From DASYKT01 sp035995185 (lineage in GTDB: Bacteria; Acidobacteriota; Blastocatellia; Pyrinomonadales; Pyrinomonadaceae): a stretch of DNA of 64,000 nt. Shown piece after piece: positions 43,989 to 53,700 of the stretch (within the stretch, counting starts at the first letter, position 1; each line of letters starts with the position of its first letter). Under the pieces are notes generated by a model. That model had not been told where the DNA came from, made no database searches, and saw only the letters and a program-made list of their open reading frames with translations. The stretch is from the NCBI GenBank assembly GCA_035995185.1, contig DASYKT010000005.1, positions 1-64,000 of the forward strand, written 5' to 3'. Position numbers and translations under genes: made by a program.

Positions 43989-45158
43989 CTAAAGACGGCT
44001 CGACCTGGTGTACTTAACATAACTCTTGACAACACTTGAATCGACGATTTTCCCGTCATTGTCGAAAACGTAGTAATAAGCGATCGACCCGCCACTAAAC
44101 CGGATGCTGCTGCCGCCGCGAAATATGTCGATCAATGGACTGCTTTTGATCCGCAAATTCCCGCCGGATTTGGCATTTTTGATTTTTAACCAGTAAATTC
44201 CATTGGCTTGCATAGAATTCAGTATTACCTCAGTCCTCATGTAATCCCAGAAAGTAATATTGGTAGGGGATTTTGGAACCGCCGGACTTTTTTCAACCTT
44301 CTCAACCACTGTTGTGTTGGGAGGAGCACTTGTCGTAGTAGTAGTGGCCGTATTTGTTTCCAAGGCGGCAGGTGAAACTATCAACCCAAGCTCGGTTTTC
44401 AGAGCGGTAAAAGTTGCGTCAATATTTGCTTTTGGTACCGAAATACCGGTGCAGCTTCCGGCGAGAGCGAATTTTGCCTCCGCCTTGGTCAATTCACTGA
44501 CCAAAACCGCTCCGCTATTGGTAATGTCTATAAAATCGAAATTCGAAGCAAACGGATTACCTAGAGATATACCTTTTTTAGCCAAGCTGGCGCTCAGACT
44601 AGCCCAAACGGCCTCTTCTTCAATATCAAATTCTTCTCCACTAATAATGGTATCTGTTTTAAACAAAGGTAGTGAGCTCAGAAAAATGTTGGCAATGCCG
44701 CCTATGGACGGCATGAACGCCGGACCTACGCCCCCGACGGCCGGGCTGCATTTTACATATTCAGTATTTATCAATTTCAGTTGCTGAATGAGCCTTTTGT
44801 AAGCTGCAACTTTGGCATAATCCGACTCGCGGAAAACATATAATTTGCCGATTCCTTTTTGCAAAAAGATTTTCCGCTACCTGATCTGATATCTTGCCAT
44901 TGCCTTATAGGCCTGTATTCGGGATTCGATAAGATTCCCTTCAACTTCGGTGTTTGCCTTTAAAAGGTCGGCATCGGGAATCGGAAACTTGGCCTCGAGT
45001 TCCTCTTTTTTTGCTTTGGCTATTTTTGCTCTGGCCTCAGACTTGTCGACTTCATCTTGCAGGGATTTAGGCTTGGTATCGGATTGAGCGATCATAATGG
45101 AAGAATTTCCGGTAATTAAAATCGCGGCGAAAAGCACATAGATTATTTTTCTCAGCAT
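43989..45158 (-). pseudogene. Secreted protein of unknown function, interrupted by two small frame changes
   Basis: ATG 45158 follows AAAGGAG and opens a signal peptide (residues 1-24, ending IMIAQ). The frame reads to AYKAMA and then hits an amber stop at 44877. A neighbouring frame continues sensibly as KISDQVAENLFAKR, and the original frame resumes as IGKLYVFRESDYAKVAAYK to 43989. Two compensating indels, both in or next to A runs, explain this. The rest has a Thr-rich linker (TNTATTTTTSA) and a C-terminal beta-rich segment. I recognise no family. If the indels are assembly errors, this is one intact protein of about 390 residues. Confidence 0.6.
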
Positions 45159-45185
45159 GATTTTTCTCCTTTAAAAAGTTGCCCT

Positions 45186-45620
45186 TCATACGACCGTAGC
45201 CCTCTGGACAACACAGATCCTTTTCAAGAGTTCAGAATCTTCACGGGGTCCTGCGCGGACTGAAGAAAGAACGGTTTTGGCGTCTTCCATCTTCTTTTCC
45301 ATCGACGCCTCGTTCTTTAAAGCTATTCCTTTTGCGCTGATCGCGGCATCGGTTTTAGTTGCTTGGCGATCTATCTCTCTATTGAGAGAATCCTCGGTTT
45401 GTTGAGCGGGCAGCCGCCCGAAGTAATAACCGATGATGACGAAAATAATGGGCTGCAGTTCTTTTATTGCTGTTGTGGACTCAAAATGCGTTGGGAAAAT
45501 AAATGCCGCGGCATATAAAAGGACGAAGATAAGCGTCAGGCTGATCATGACCCAGCTTTTAAGCGAATCGGCCATTGCGATTGGCGGCGTCGGAATTTTT
45601 GGATCGTCTATATTCGGCAT
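45186..45620 (-). CDS. Small membrane protein with C-terminal coiled region, 144 aa
   Basis: ATG 45620 follows TAGGGGATTTT. Two hydrophobic helices (about 25-45 and 52-68, the second containing the GYYFGRLPAQQ turn) anchor it, and the remaining 70 residues are a charged helical tail. The gene lies 27 bases upstream of the interrupted secreted-protein gene in the same direction, so they probably form one transcript. Function unknown. Confidence 0.6.
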   Translation of the reverse strand: MPNIDDPKIPTPPIAMADSLKSWVMISLTLIFVLLYAAAFIFPTHFESTTAIKELQPIIFVIIGYYFGRLPAQQTEDSLNREIDRQATKTDAAISAKGIALKNEASMEKKMEDAKTVLSSVRAGPREDSELLKRICVVQRATVV

Positions 45621-45793
45621 AAAATCCCCTATTATTCAAAAAATCTTAATTTTCACTTCAAATGCTGACTTTAATCCTCGCAATTTTCGACAAAACTATT
45701 GCAAATTCATGAGAATTCAAGTTATAAATACGTCAAACATTACAGATGAACTTTTTAATCCGGTTGCGCGTAAAAATGATTTAACCGTTCATT

Positions 45794-45822
45794 AGTTAAC
45801 GAACCATTTCGATTCGTTAACT
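45794..45822. promoter_or_regulatory. Perfect 10-bp inverted repeat (operator-like)
   Basis: AGTTAACGAA and TTCGTTAACT face each other across a nine-base spacer. The site lies in the 267-bp gap between two divergent units, 65 bases before the sigma gene at 45888. The half-sites and spacing suit a dimeric repressor; lack of a T-run argues against a terminator. Confidence 0.5.
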
Positions 45823-45887
45823 ATCATTCCTGTGTAAAATTTCACGTATCTGGAAAAGAATCGATATAGTTAAAAACGGAACACGAT

Positions 45888-46451
45888 ATGACCTCTTCCC
45901 CCGACATAACCCAACTATTGATCCTGTGGAGTGATGGGAATCAGGAAGCATTGGAGAAATTGCTTCCCTTGGTCGAAAAAGAACTTCGACGGTTGGCTCA
46001 TCATTATATTCTTCGCTTTAGACCCGGTAATACGCTGCAGACCACGGCCGTGATCAATGAGGCTTATATCCGGCTGGTAGATCAGAACCGGGTTCAGTGG
46101 CAGAACCGCGCTCATTTTTTTGGCATTGCTGCCAGTATGATGAGGCGCATTTTATTGAATTATTTACGGGACAATAAACGCCTCAAACGCGGCGGGAGAG
46201 ACACCCCGATTTCCTTGTCTGAAGCAATTATCCTGTCTCCGGAAAAATCTCGCGAAATTATTGCCCTAGAGGATGCACTATGCGGCCTGGAAGCCATTGA
46301 TAAACACAAAATGAGGGTCGTTGAGTTACGTTATTACGGCGGATTAAGTGTTGAGGAAACGGCAGAAGCATTAAAAATTTCCACTATTACAGTTATTAGA
46401 GACTGGAATTTTGCCAAAGCATGGCTGGCGCGAGAGATCAGGAATGAGTAA
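45888..46451 (+). CDS. ECF sigma factor of the Acidobacteria/Planctomycetes type, 187 aa
   Basis: Same subfamily as the sigma at 14.2-14.8 kb: ITQLLILWSDGNQEALEKLL, LQTTAVINEAYIRLVDQNRV, HFFGIAASMMRRILLNYLR, and region 4 LSVEETAEALKISTITVIRD. Full length and intact. The kinase gene that follows overlaps its stop by 8 bases, matching the sigma-kinase pairing on the left, but that kinase is broken. The sigma could therefore be unregulated or no longer useful. Confidence 0.87.
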   Translation: MTSSPDITQLLILWSDGNQEALEKLLPLVEKELRRLAHHYILRFRPGNTLQTTAVINEAYIRLVDQNRVQWQNRAHFFGIAASMMRRILLNYLRDNKRLKRGGRDTPISLSEAIILSPEKSREIIALEDALCGLEAIDKHKMRVVELRYYGGLSVEETAEALKISTITVIRDWNFAKAWLAREIRNE

Positions 46452-46967
46452 GAAGTACTGGAACCGGATAGCTGCGATCTTTAATGCCGCTCTTGACCTG
46501 TGCCCCGAAGAGAGAAATATATATCTTCTTAATTCCTGCTCCGGTGACTTTGCACTGCTAAGTGAAGTGGAATCATTCCTTTACGCTTTTGAAAAAGGAC
46601 ATTTTTTTAGATGAACCGGTATTCGATCTAGGTCTAAATGTCCTTAGCAACCAATCCTCAAGAAGCCTTTCCGATTCTACGATCGGGTCTTATCAGATCC
46701 ACGAAAAAATAGGAAGCGGTGGTATGGGTGAAGTATACCGGGCAGTAGATACAAAACTAAACCGCGTTCTCGCTTTAAAGTTTCTGACAAATCTAGATGA
46801 CGACAAATGGGCTGAAAAGCAATTCCTAAAAGAAGCTCAAGCCGCAGCCATGCTTGACCATTCTAATATATGTATCGTCTATGGAATAGAAGAATCCGAG
46901 ATGCATAACTTTATAGTTATGCAATACATAAAAGGAAGAACACTTGCTTCCGCCTTTCAAAACACTA
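46444..46967 (+). pseudogene. Ser/Thr protein kinase, frameshifted and truncated
   Basis: ATG 46444 overlaps the sigma stop. The first 56 residues are the usual pre-kinase helix region; the frame breaks in a run of seven T near 46609, where removing one T restores GHFLDEPVFDL. The kinase then reads YQIHEKIGSGGMGEVYRAVD (glycine loop) and continues to YIKGRTLASAFQ. It stops being kinase at about 46965: the catalytic HRD and DFG motifs are missing, and the DNA beyond belongs to the end of a peroxidase gene on the other strand. Confidence 0.8.
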
Positions 46968-48073
46968 ACGCCCGCGCGCGGTACAGGTCTCGAGCCGGCA
47001 GTGAGTGTTCTCTGAAATAGTTATGGTAACGGGGATCTAAAAACCCGAGCTGCGGTGCAACACGTACATCAATTTGATTTGCAAAATTGAATTTACCGAG
47101 AGAGATATTTGGATCAGTTTCGTAAAAACCAATTCCAATTAATTATCCAGTCGCTCGCCAAATTATAACGTCCGCGGAGCCCCCCAATACCAGTTTGTAA
47201 AACCAGTTCGCTGAGAGTGGGAGTCGAAACCGTCGAATTAATATCAAATAGCCGGTTCCAGTTATATACATCCCTGATCAGGCTGTGCCCGACACGAAAT
47301 GCCGCAACCGAAAATTCCAGCGGCATAAAAGGATTTTGCGGATTTGGAAAGTAAAATTTATTACCGTTCGCCAGTACATCGTTGAACACTATTTCTTTCA
47401 CGATTCTGGGCAGAAAATCATGCAAAACTATCCATTGATAGTGCGGATCGCGATCTCACGAGCTTTATCGAAGCGGGCCGTGTTATCATCTCCTCCTAAA
47501 CTGGCAGCTATCGCATTATGAAATTTTATGAACGCAACTTGTGTTTGAGCTACCGGTAGAATCGCATCATTTCGGTTATCTACAATGGCTGCCACGGGGC
47601 TATTTGGGTACCTGGGCAAATCGTTCGGAAATCGGTCCGTTATAGTGTCAATCCGAGTATCGTCCCGCTTTAAGAGTGAAGGGGTTTTTAGCAAATCCTT
47701 TCTTACTACTTCACCGGGCTGGGGAGGCTTGTCAATCCCATAAATAGTTTCCAGATCGAAAAAAGGGCTTCGCAGATTACTAATTGTGGACGGATCTATT
47801 GTTCCTCCGGGAAAACTGTCTCTGTCAGAATCAAGTGCAATATCATGATCGATGAACTGGGCTAGATAGGTATACCCAGCCGGGAGGAGGTTAGGCCTTG
47901 CAACTATATTTTTCTCTTCACACATAAATTGCGATAACAGATCCAGATCTCTATCGCTTGAGGCTGAGAGTCGAGGATTTGCAAACATATAGTCGTACCT
48001 GAAAATTACTACCGAGCGCACTTCCGGATTTCTTACCGATTTTTTTTGAATTTACTGCCGAGATGTCTTTCAT
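46966..48073 (-). pseudogene. Animal-type heme peroxidase, multiply frameshifted and 3'-truncated
   Basis: The start is ATG 48073 behind GAGAAG (MKDISAVNSKKIGKK). One extra T near 48005 separates it from RYDYMFANPRLSAS. The body has LAQFIDHDIALD and FIKFHNAIA, then a missing base near 47437 before HYQWIVLHDFLPRIV, then EFSVAAFRVGHSLIRDVYNW with the heme-ligand His. An extra T near 47118 breaks WNWF from YETDPNISLGKF, which runs to LPARDLYRARAL and ends at the junction with the truncated kinase. This is the cyclooxygenase/peroxinectin-type family, which oxidises lipids or halides. It is clearly non-functional as read. Confidence 0.8.
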
Positions 48074-48132
48074 AATCTTCTCTAGTGCCTCTTTCTTAAT
48101 GGATAAAATGTGTGTTTGCTCCACCGTCCTGT

Positions 48133-48205
48133 TTTGCGATCGGCTTTACGATCATCTGAAAATGTAACCCAACACAATCTAAACGCACCAAAAACCGATC
48201 GCAAA
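48133..48205. repeat. 11-bp inverted repeat between decayed and intact genes
   Basis: TTTGCGATCGG (48133-48143) and CCGATCGCAAA (48195-48205) are perfect inverted copies 51 bases apart. They lie in the 326-bp gap between the peroxidase pseudogene and the carbamoyltransferase gene, where nothing else is seen. They could be two operator half-sites or the ends of a small lost element. Confidence 0.4.
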
Positions 48206-48399
48206 CTATCAAGTTAAAATTTTTGCTCGGATCCTTCATTTTGTTTCGGATTTTTATGTGAGAACTGTGAGAGATTAGTTTGATGGAATTCTACATATGG
48301 AAACTTAAATTATTTACATGTTGGAGTAGTGTTCCACTCACTTTGTGTAAGTGTTGCGAAACTACAGTGCAAGACGATATAGATAACTCAGAATTATCA

Positions 48400-50094
48400 A
48401 TGCTTCCTCGAATTTCTCTTGGCATTCATATCGGTCATGACAGAGGTGCGGCACTCGTACGCGAAGGTGAGTTAGTTGCACAAATGTCCGAAGAAAGACT
48501 CGACCGGATTAAACATTCTAATTCTCCTAAATTGCCTTACAAATCGATTCGGGCCGTATTAAAAATCGCAGGCACTACCCCTGACAGGCTCGGATCTATC
48601 GGGCTTAGTTATACCAATGTCGTTATAGCAGACATAATCGATCAATTAAGTGATGAAATTCGGGAGTTTCTGAATCTGCCTGATGTTCCTATTTATGGTA
48701 TCGGACATCATGACTGTCATGCCTGGTCTGCCTATTACACTTCAGACTTCAATAATGCATTAATACTAGTTGCAGACGGGGCCGGAGATATTATTGACAA
48801 TAAATTAGAATCCGAGAGTCTCTATGTAGGTAAGAAAAATCACTTGAAGCTAGTTGAGCGCCGTTTACAGGACTTTGGGAATTCTAGAATAGACAGACGA
48901 AATTCTTTTAATCTGACTTATATGAGTGAAGTTGACCGCGTAAAACAAATAAGCTTGGGGAGAAAATATGAACAGTTTACATACTTGATCGGTTTTGGAC
49001 ACGGCCATGCAGGCAAAACAATGGCATTGGCCTCTTATGCCGATCCTTTATTCAAAAAATCTGTTGAACCTTTTAATGGCCTCGATTTTTCACTTACGTT
49101 CGATGACGGGTTAGTTGAAATTGATAAATTGTGGAGAAAGTCAGGCGAACCCTGGCATCGTTTTATACACCATAATTCCCAACAGATAGCGGCTGCAGGA
49201 CAATATATGCTTGAGGCTTATGCTTTGCAGTTGGTGAAGAAAATTCTTCTGCGACGACAAAATAAAAATCTTTGCGCGGCTGGAGGCTTGTTTTTAAATT
49301 GTCAATTAAACCAGCGAATTTTAAAAGACACTAAGGTAAGTAAGCTTCATGTAATTCCGTCCGCCGGAGATGACGGGCAATGCGTAGGAGCGGCACTGGC
49401 GGCCTTTGCGCAGGAATATGTTTTTCCCAACCGCAATTCTTCAGCGCTGCCCTATTTAGGTAAAAGCTATTCTGATCGGGAAATAGAAAAATCTATAAAC
49501 CATTTTAAGCTGCGAGCAAAATACTTAAAGGATGAAACTCTGACAAAACAACTTGCCCGTGATATTGCCGGTGGCTTGGTTATTGGTTTTTTGCGCGGGC
49601 GATCAGAAATCGGGCCCAGAGCCCTATGCCATCGAAGTATATTGGCAGATCCTCGTAGAAAAAATATTACTAAGAAGTTAAATTTACTTAAGCGACGCGA
49701 GCTTTTCCGGCCCTTTGCACCGGTTGTGGTTTCCGAAGCTCAATTTACTTATTTTGATCTAGCTCAAGATTCTCCTTACATGCTGCTAGCGGCAGAAGTG
49801 CGTCCGGAATATAGAAAAAAACTTCCCGGGATAACTCACATTGATAGTACAGCCAGAGTTCAATCAGTCGCTAAAAACGCCGAACCTTTTGTTTACGGTC
49901 TTTTGAAAGCATTCGAGTCGGAGACCGGATTTCCGGTTTTAATCAATACATCTTTTAATATTGCCGGCGATCCTATGGTGGAAGCACCACACGATGCAAT
50001 AGTTACTTTTCTTAATTCCGAGATAGATATTTTGGTTATGGAAAACTATTACATAAAAAAGAGAAAACGTCCCGCAGTTAAAAAATCGGAGTAA
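48400..50094 (+). CDS. NodU/CmcH-family carbamoyltransferase, 564 aa
   Basis: The N-terminal Kae1-like half shows LGIHIGHDRGAALVREGELV, SEERLDRIKHSN and the metal motif HHDCHAWSAYY; the C-terminal YrdC-like half shows FLRGRSEIGPRALCHRSILA, the carbamoyl-phosphate/ATP site. These enzymes transfer a carbamoyl group to sugar or antibiotic hydroxyls. Start chosen at ATG 48400 because the family begins with this strand; earlier in-frame starts add a Cys-rich leader with no family match. No ribosome binding site stands out. No nod or antibiotic genes are nearby, so it is an orphan. Its 3' end overlaps the converging nuclease-STAND gene by 17 bases. Confidence 0.85.
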   Translation: MLPRISLGIHIGHDRGAALVREGELVAQMSEERLDRIKHSNSPKLPYKSIRAVLKIAGTTPDRLGSIGLSYTNVVIADIIDQLSDEIREFLNLPDVPIYGIGHHDCHAWSAYYTSDFNNALILVADGAGDIIDNKLESESLYVGKKNHLKLVERRLQDFGNSRIDRRNSFNLTYMSEVDRVKQISLGRKYEQFTYLIGFGHGHAGKTMALASYADPLFKKSVEPFNGLDFSLTFDDGLVEIDKLWRKSGEPWHRFIHHNSQQIAAAGQYMLEAYALQLVKKILLRRQNKNLCAAGGLFLNCQLNQRILKDTKVSKLHVIPSAGDDGQCVGAALAAFAQEYVFPNRNSSALPYLGKSYSDREIEKSINHFKLRAKYLKDETLTKQLARDIAGGLVIGFLRGRSEIGPRALCHRSILADPRRKNITKKLNLLKRRELFRPFAPVVVSEAQFTYFDLAQDSPYMLLAAEVRPEYRKKLPGITHIDSTARVQSVAKNAEPFVYGLLKAFESETGFPVLINTSFNIAGDPMVEAPHDAIVTFLNSEIDILVMENYYIKKRKRPAVKKSE

Positions 50095-53000
50095 AATAGC
50101 CGCCCTCTGCAGGATACCGAGGCATTTGAAATTTAGAATTGCGGGGCCAAAATATCGGCTGGCCTTTACCGGCTTTTCTTACTAATTCGAGACCCACCTG
50201 TCTGTCTTCGAGAAAATCATTATTATAAGAACTAAAAGTGGTTTGCAGTATTTCAAGACCATCGCTGTCATAAAATTGACTAAAGAAACGGATGATATTA
50301 CTGATCGCAAATGAATTGGGATATAGGCCGTCCCGCGCTCCCAGAAAGGTCAGCCCCCTTCTTTTGAGGCGCTCAAGGCATGACTGAAAACGTCTCCGGG
50401 CATGGTCATCCGGTTGGTACTCGTCCGCCAGATCGATCACTGCCGCCAAATTATCAAAGGCCCAATCAAAAAGCCCGTTTCCAAACCGTATTGAATTTGC
50501 CTGCCCCGACTCGATGTAATATCGGGCAATGGAATGACGTTCGGAAGTATCCTCATAGTAATTAAGCGCCAATGTCGCAAGCAAAAGCTGTAACCTCATT
50601 ATTGAATCTGAAAAATTCTTTACGGCCGCGTCCTGTAACATATCGCGTGCTTCATCCATGACCGCTTTTATTACGATCGGGTCGCGATGCGAATACAACC
50701 CTTCAATAATAAGTTCCGTAAGCCTATTAAATATAATAAATCGTTGGATTTGTACCTCTTTAGACATGCTATACGCTTCTGCAGCTTGTTTGCACGCATT
50801 TTTCTTTCCGGAAAACAAACAAGAAACTGACTGTGTGATCAAATGCGCGGCCAAAAGCTTCTTATCTTTCTCTTCCGCCAGGTTCACATTTAATCTTGCC
50901 TGACGACCGTAAAAACGCACTAAAGCGGCGTGATTCGTTTTTCGGTAATATTCCTGCAATCGATCATATAGGTCAAACTTTAGTTCATACCAATCGGCAG
51001 GATTTTCTTCCAGGGTGGCCTCTATTTCTAACATCTCCTGTAATGCCAGGCCGGTCTTTCCCATATTTTGCAGCGCATGTGCCCGAAGTTGCCGTACCGT
51101 TAATTTTTGTCGCAATCCGTCAGTTTCTTTTTCATATATTTCGTCGAGCATCTGGCTTGCTCTTGTGCACACATCTTCAGCTACAACGAGCGGGAAGTTG
51201 TGAACCCCCATATAGCTATACGCTAAAGGGATCTTAGCGATTTCATTGTGAGGAAGTCCCGTGAACTTCGTCGTCTGAAAAAGAGCCGGGAGGTAGCTGA
51301 AATATAATTTATTTATTTCTTCGGAACTAAAATTAGTAATTTCTCTTACGCGCTCCCATATCTCGGTCAAGCAGTTAAACGCATTATCGAATTCCTCATG
51401 AAGGTAGTATGCTTCACCTAAATCGAATATGCTCAAACTTTTGGCGATCCCCGGGTTAGCTAATAGATAGGATGAAAGTTCTAAGCTATTTGCAGGTTCT
51501 CTGATTATTTGGCGTAAATAGTTCAGTAAATTCTCGTGTGCAAACGTTGCAATATTGTTCGTAGTATCCTCAGCGATAAACCGCCGTTCACACAATAGGT
51601 TCCAGACATCCTCGCCTTCTTCTTTTCCGTCAAAAAATCTTCTTCGAATTTCCCGGTCCATCACGAATCCGAAGAAAGATGAAACTATCAGAAATTTATA
51701 AGCTAAATCTCCGTTTGGTGAGTTAAGAAGCGAGGTCAATCGCTGGGAGTACAACTCTTCAACAGTTTCCGGCAGACCTTTTCGCCCGGAAAAAACTTCC
51801 GGGTTTAATATCCCTACAGTTCTGAGCGATAACAGTTGGGCCAAGCTGGAGTCCAGCAGGTATTGCAATATTTCTACTATTATAAAAGGATTATTTTGAC
51901 CTAGTAAATGAACACGCTCCACTCCGGGATCAGGAATATCTACTACCACCGAACGGATCAATGTTCTCGCGTCATCGTCCGTGAAGGGGTAAAGGCTGTA
52001 ACAAGCATTCTTCAGATTTCGATCATTCGCGATTTGAAGAAATGAAAAATAATCTTCATTTGGAAATGTGTGATCGTCTCTTCCGGTAACGATCAAGACA
52101 AGGGAGTTCTTGCAAACGGGCGAGTTCAAGAGTAATTTCTTAAAATCATCTATCACGTCTTTACTCGCATGGTGAAGATCTTCAAAATGAAGCAATATGG
52201 GATGGTCTATTTTGGCGATATTGTCGATAGAATTGTACAATCCGCCAATCTCCGGGGAGTCTGATGAATATCCGACGCCGAAGGCTGCAAACAGATCATC
52301 AAACGAAATGTCCTCCAGGTTTCGGGTAAAGTGATAAGTAAATATTTCGTATTGTCCATTTACCAGAGGTTTTAAAGCCTCTTTAATGGTTCGTGTTTTG
52401 CCAACCCCGGCTTCTCCCTGAAAGCTTATTAAAAGGAAGCCGGAATTGCCTTCTACGGACGTCCTGATACTTTGAGCAATTCGTCTATGTTCTTCTCCGG
52501 TAAAATCAGGTTCGAAGATTATCTCACGATTGATACGCGACACGGTTATACGGTGCGACCGTCCGTTCACCGTTAAATTGAGATCAAGATCCGCCGAGGA
52601 GTCGAATTCATTTCGATTAACCGTAAGTTCGATCGTCTCTACTCCACCTGCCTCGATAACCCTTTCAATACTGGTTTGATTGGCGGTCCATCTAAGGTCA
52701 GTGGCTACGCCAACTCGCAATAATTGACTCTCCGTTGAATAATTATTGACAGCCAGATAAGCTTGGACAAATTGTTTCCCGCTTACTACGTCGAGTTCCG
52801 ACTGACAGCTGATCCCCAAAGAACGCTTGTTAATTTCCGGTACAATGGAAGGCTCCGGAAATCTTAATCCCAGCTCATTAGCTTTTGAGTCAAGTTCACA
52901 CGCACGCATTACTTCATATAAACGGCGGCGATCTACCAGATGAAAAAGGCTATTTCGTCTTTGCCATTCCTTCTGGGCTCGATATTGGCAATATGGAGTT

Positions 53001-53371
53001 AAAAAAGCATTTGTAACCAGAATATATGAGGACGCTTCGAAATCTTTGTGTTGACTGGCATCGACGATAAACTCATCATCCAATCTCTCATGTTCGGTTG
53101 ATTTACATTCAATATAAACGACGTTTCCCGATCCATTTATCGGCTGCTTGATACGGATGCCAAAGATATTTATTTCTTCAGAAAAATAGACTTCAAAATC
53201 CCTGCCCTCATCGCCCGTAACCCTTGTTCTTATCACTTTTACCCGTCCATCTTTCGTTGCCACAAAGTTTTTCAAATAGCTATGGATCAGATCTTCAAAG
53301 GCCGTGCCCCTACCTTTCGGGATACTCCATGTAAAATTATTTTGATTTTCAGTTAGATGAATTGTCCGCAT
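50078..53371 (-). CDS. PD-(D/E)XK nuclease fused to a STAND NTPase with helical sensor region, 1097 aa
   Basis: Residues about 20-160 are an Mrr-like nuclease: TAFEDLIHSYL, GDEGRDFEVYF with Asp58, and VVYIECKST with Glu88 and Lys90. Residues about 190-290 are beta-rich. The NTPase follows, with Walker A FQGEAGVGKTRT (Lys325) and Walker B ILLHFEDLHHAS, then the NB-ARC/STAND-type helical parts. The last about 500 residues are TPR-like helices (AYYLHEEFDNAFNCLTEIWE is one). This is the layout of Avs-type and related antiviral NLR-like proteins, where the helical end recognises a phage protein and the nuclease destroys DNA. Single-gene unit with its own upstream gap. Which Avs class, if any, I cannot say. 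Confidence 0.82.
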   Translation of the reverse strand: MRTIHLTENQNNFTWSIPKGRGTAFEDLIHSYLKNFVATKDGRVKVIRTRVTGDEGRDFEVYFSEEINIFGIRIKQPINGSGNVVYIECKSTEHERLDDEFIVDASQHKDFEASSYILVTNAFLTPYCQYRAQKEWQRRNSLFHLVDRRRLYEVMRACELDSKANELGLRFPEPSIVPEINKRSLGISCQSELDVVSGKQFVQAYLAVNNYSTESQLLRVGVATDLRWTANQTSIERVIEAGGVETIELTVNRNEFDSSADLDLNLTVNGRSHRITVSRINREIIFEPDFTGEEHRRIAQSIRTSVEGNSGFLLISFQGEAGVGKTRTIKEALKPLVNGQYEIFTYHFTRNLEDISFDDLFAAFGVGYSSDSPEIGGLYNSIDNIAKIDHPILLHFEDLHHASKDVIDDFKKLLLNSPVCKNSLVLIVTGRDDHTFPNEDYFSFLQIANDRNLKNACYSLYPFTDDDARTLIRSVVVDIPDPGVERVHLLGQNNPFIIVEILQYLLDSSLAQLLSLRTVGILNPEVFSGRKGLPETVEELYSQRLTSLLNSPNGDLAYKFLIVSSFFGFVMDREIRRRFFDGKEEGEDVWNLLCERRFIAEDTTNNIATFAHENLLNYLRQIIREPANSLELSSYLLANPGIAKSLSIFDLGEAYYLHEEFDNAFNCLTEIWERVREITNFSSEEINKLYFSYLPALFQTTKFTGLPHNEIAKIPLAYSYMGVHNFPLVVAEDVCTRASQMLDEIYEKETDGLRQKLTVRQLRAHALQNMGKTGLALQEMLEIEATLEENPADWYELKFDLYDRLQEYYRKTNHAALVRFYGRQARLNVNLAEEKDKKLLAAHLITQSVSCLFSGKKNACKQAAEAYSMSKEVQIQRFIIFNRLTELIIEGLYSHRDPIVIKAVMDEARDMLQDAAVKNFSDSIMRLQLLLATLALNYYEDTSERHSIARYYIESGQANSIRFGNGLFDWAFDNLAAVIDLADEYQPDDHARRRFQSCLERLKRRGLTFLGARDGLYPNSFAISNIIRFFSQFYDSDGLEILQTTFSSYNNDFLEDRQVGLELVRKAGKGQPIFWPRNSKFQMPRYPAEGGYFTPIF

Positions 53372-53700
53372 CTTTGTCAGGAATAATGATAAAGATAATT
53401 CTGAGTTATCTATATTAATTTTGGAATAAAGCCTTTAATTTCACACTAACTCATCTTGTTGCAAGTTAGATTGCGGATAGTATGTCTTAAATCGGAAAAT
53501 TTCGCAATATTTTCAACAATGTATAATTCTTATTTCTGCTCGACCACATTCAAATCTTAATGATGAAAAATTGATAGTTATTTGAACTCTTTTGGTTATT
53601 AGTCCTTTATTGCTAATACTTAAAAATTGTCGGGCTCTCGATATTACTAAAGCCTAGTTTATGGACTCCTCCCTGTTAAGTATAGGAGCGACTTTGTTAG
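53372..53700. other. Divergent intergenic region, 329 bp, no gene seen
   Basis: AT-rich region between the nuclease-STAND gene (leftward) and the recombinase gene (rightward); it must hold both promoters. I see no repeat or reading frame worth reporting. Confidence 0.45.
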
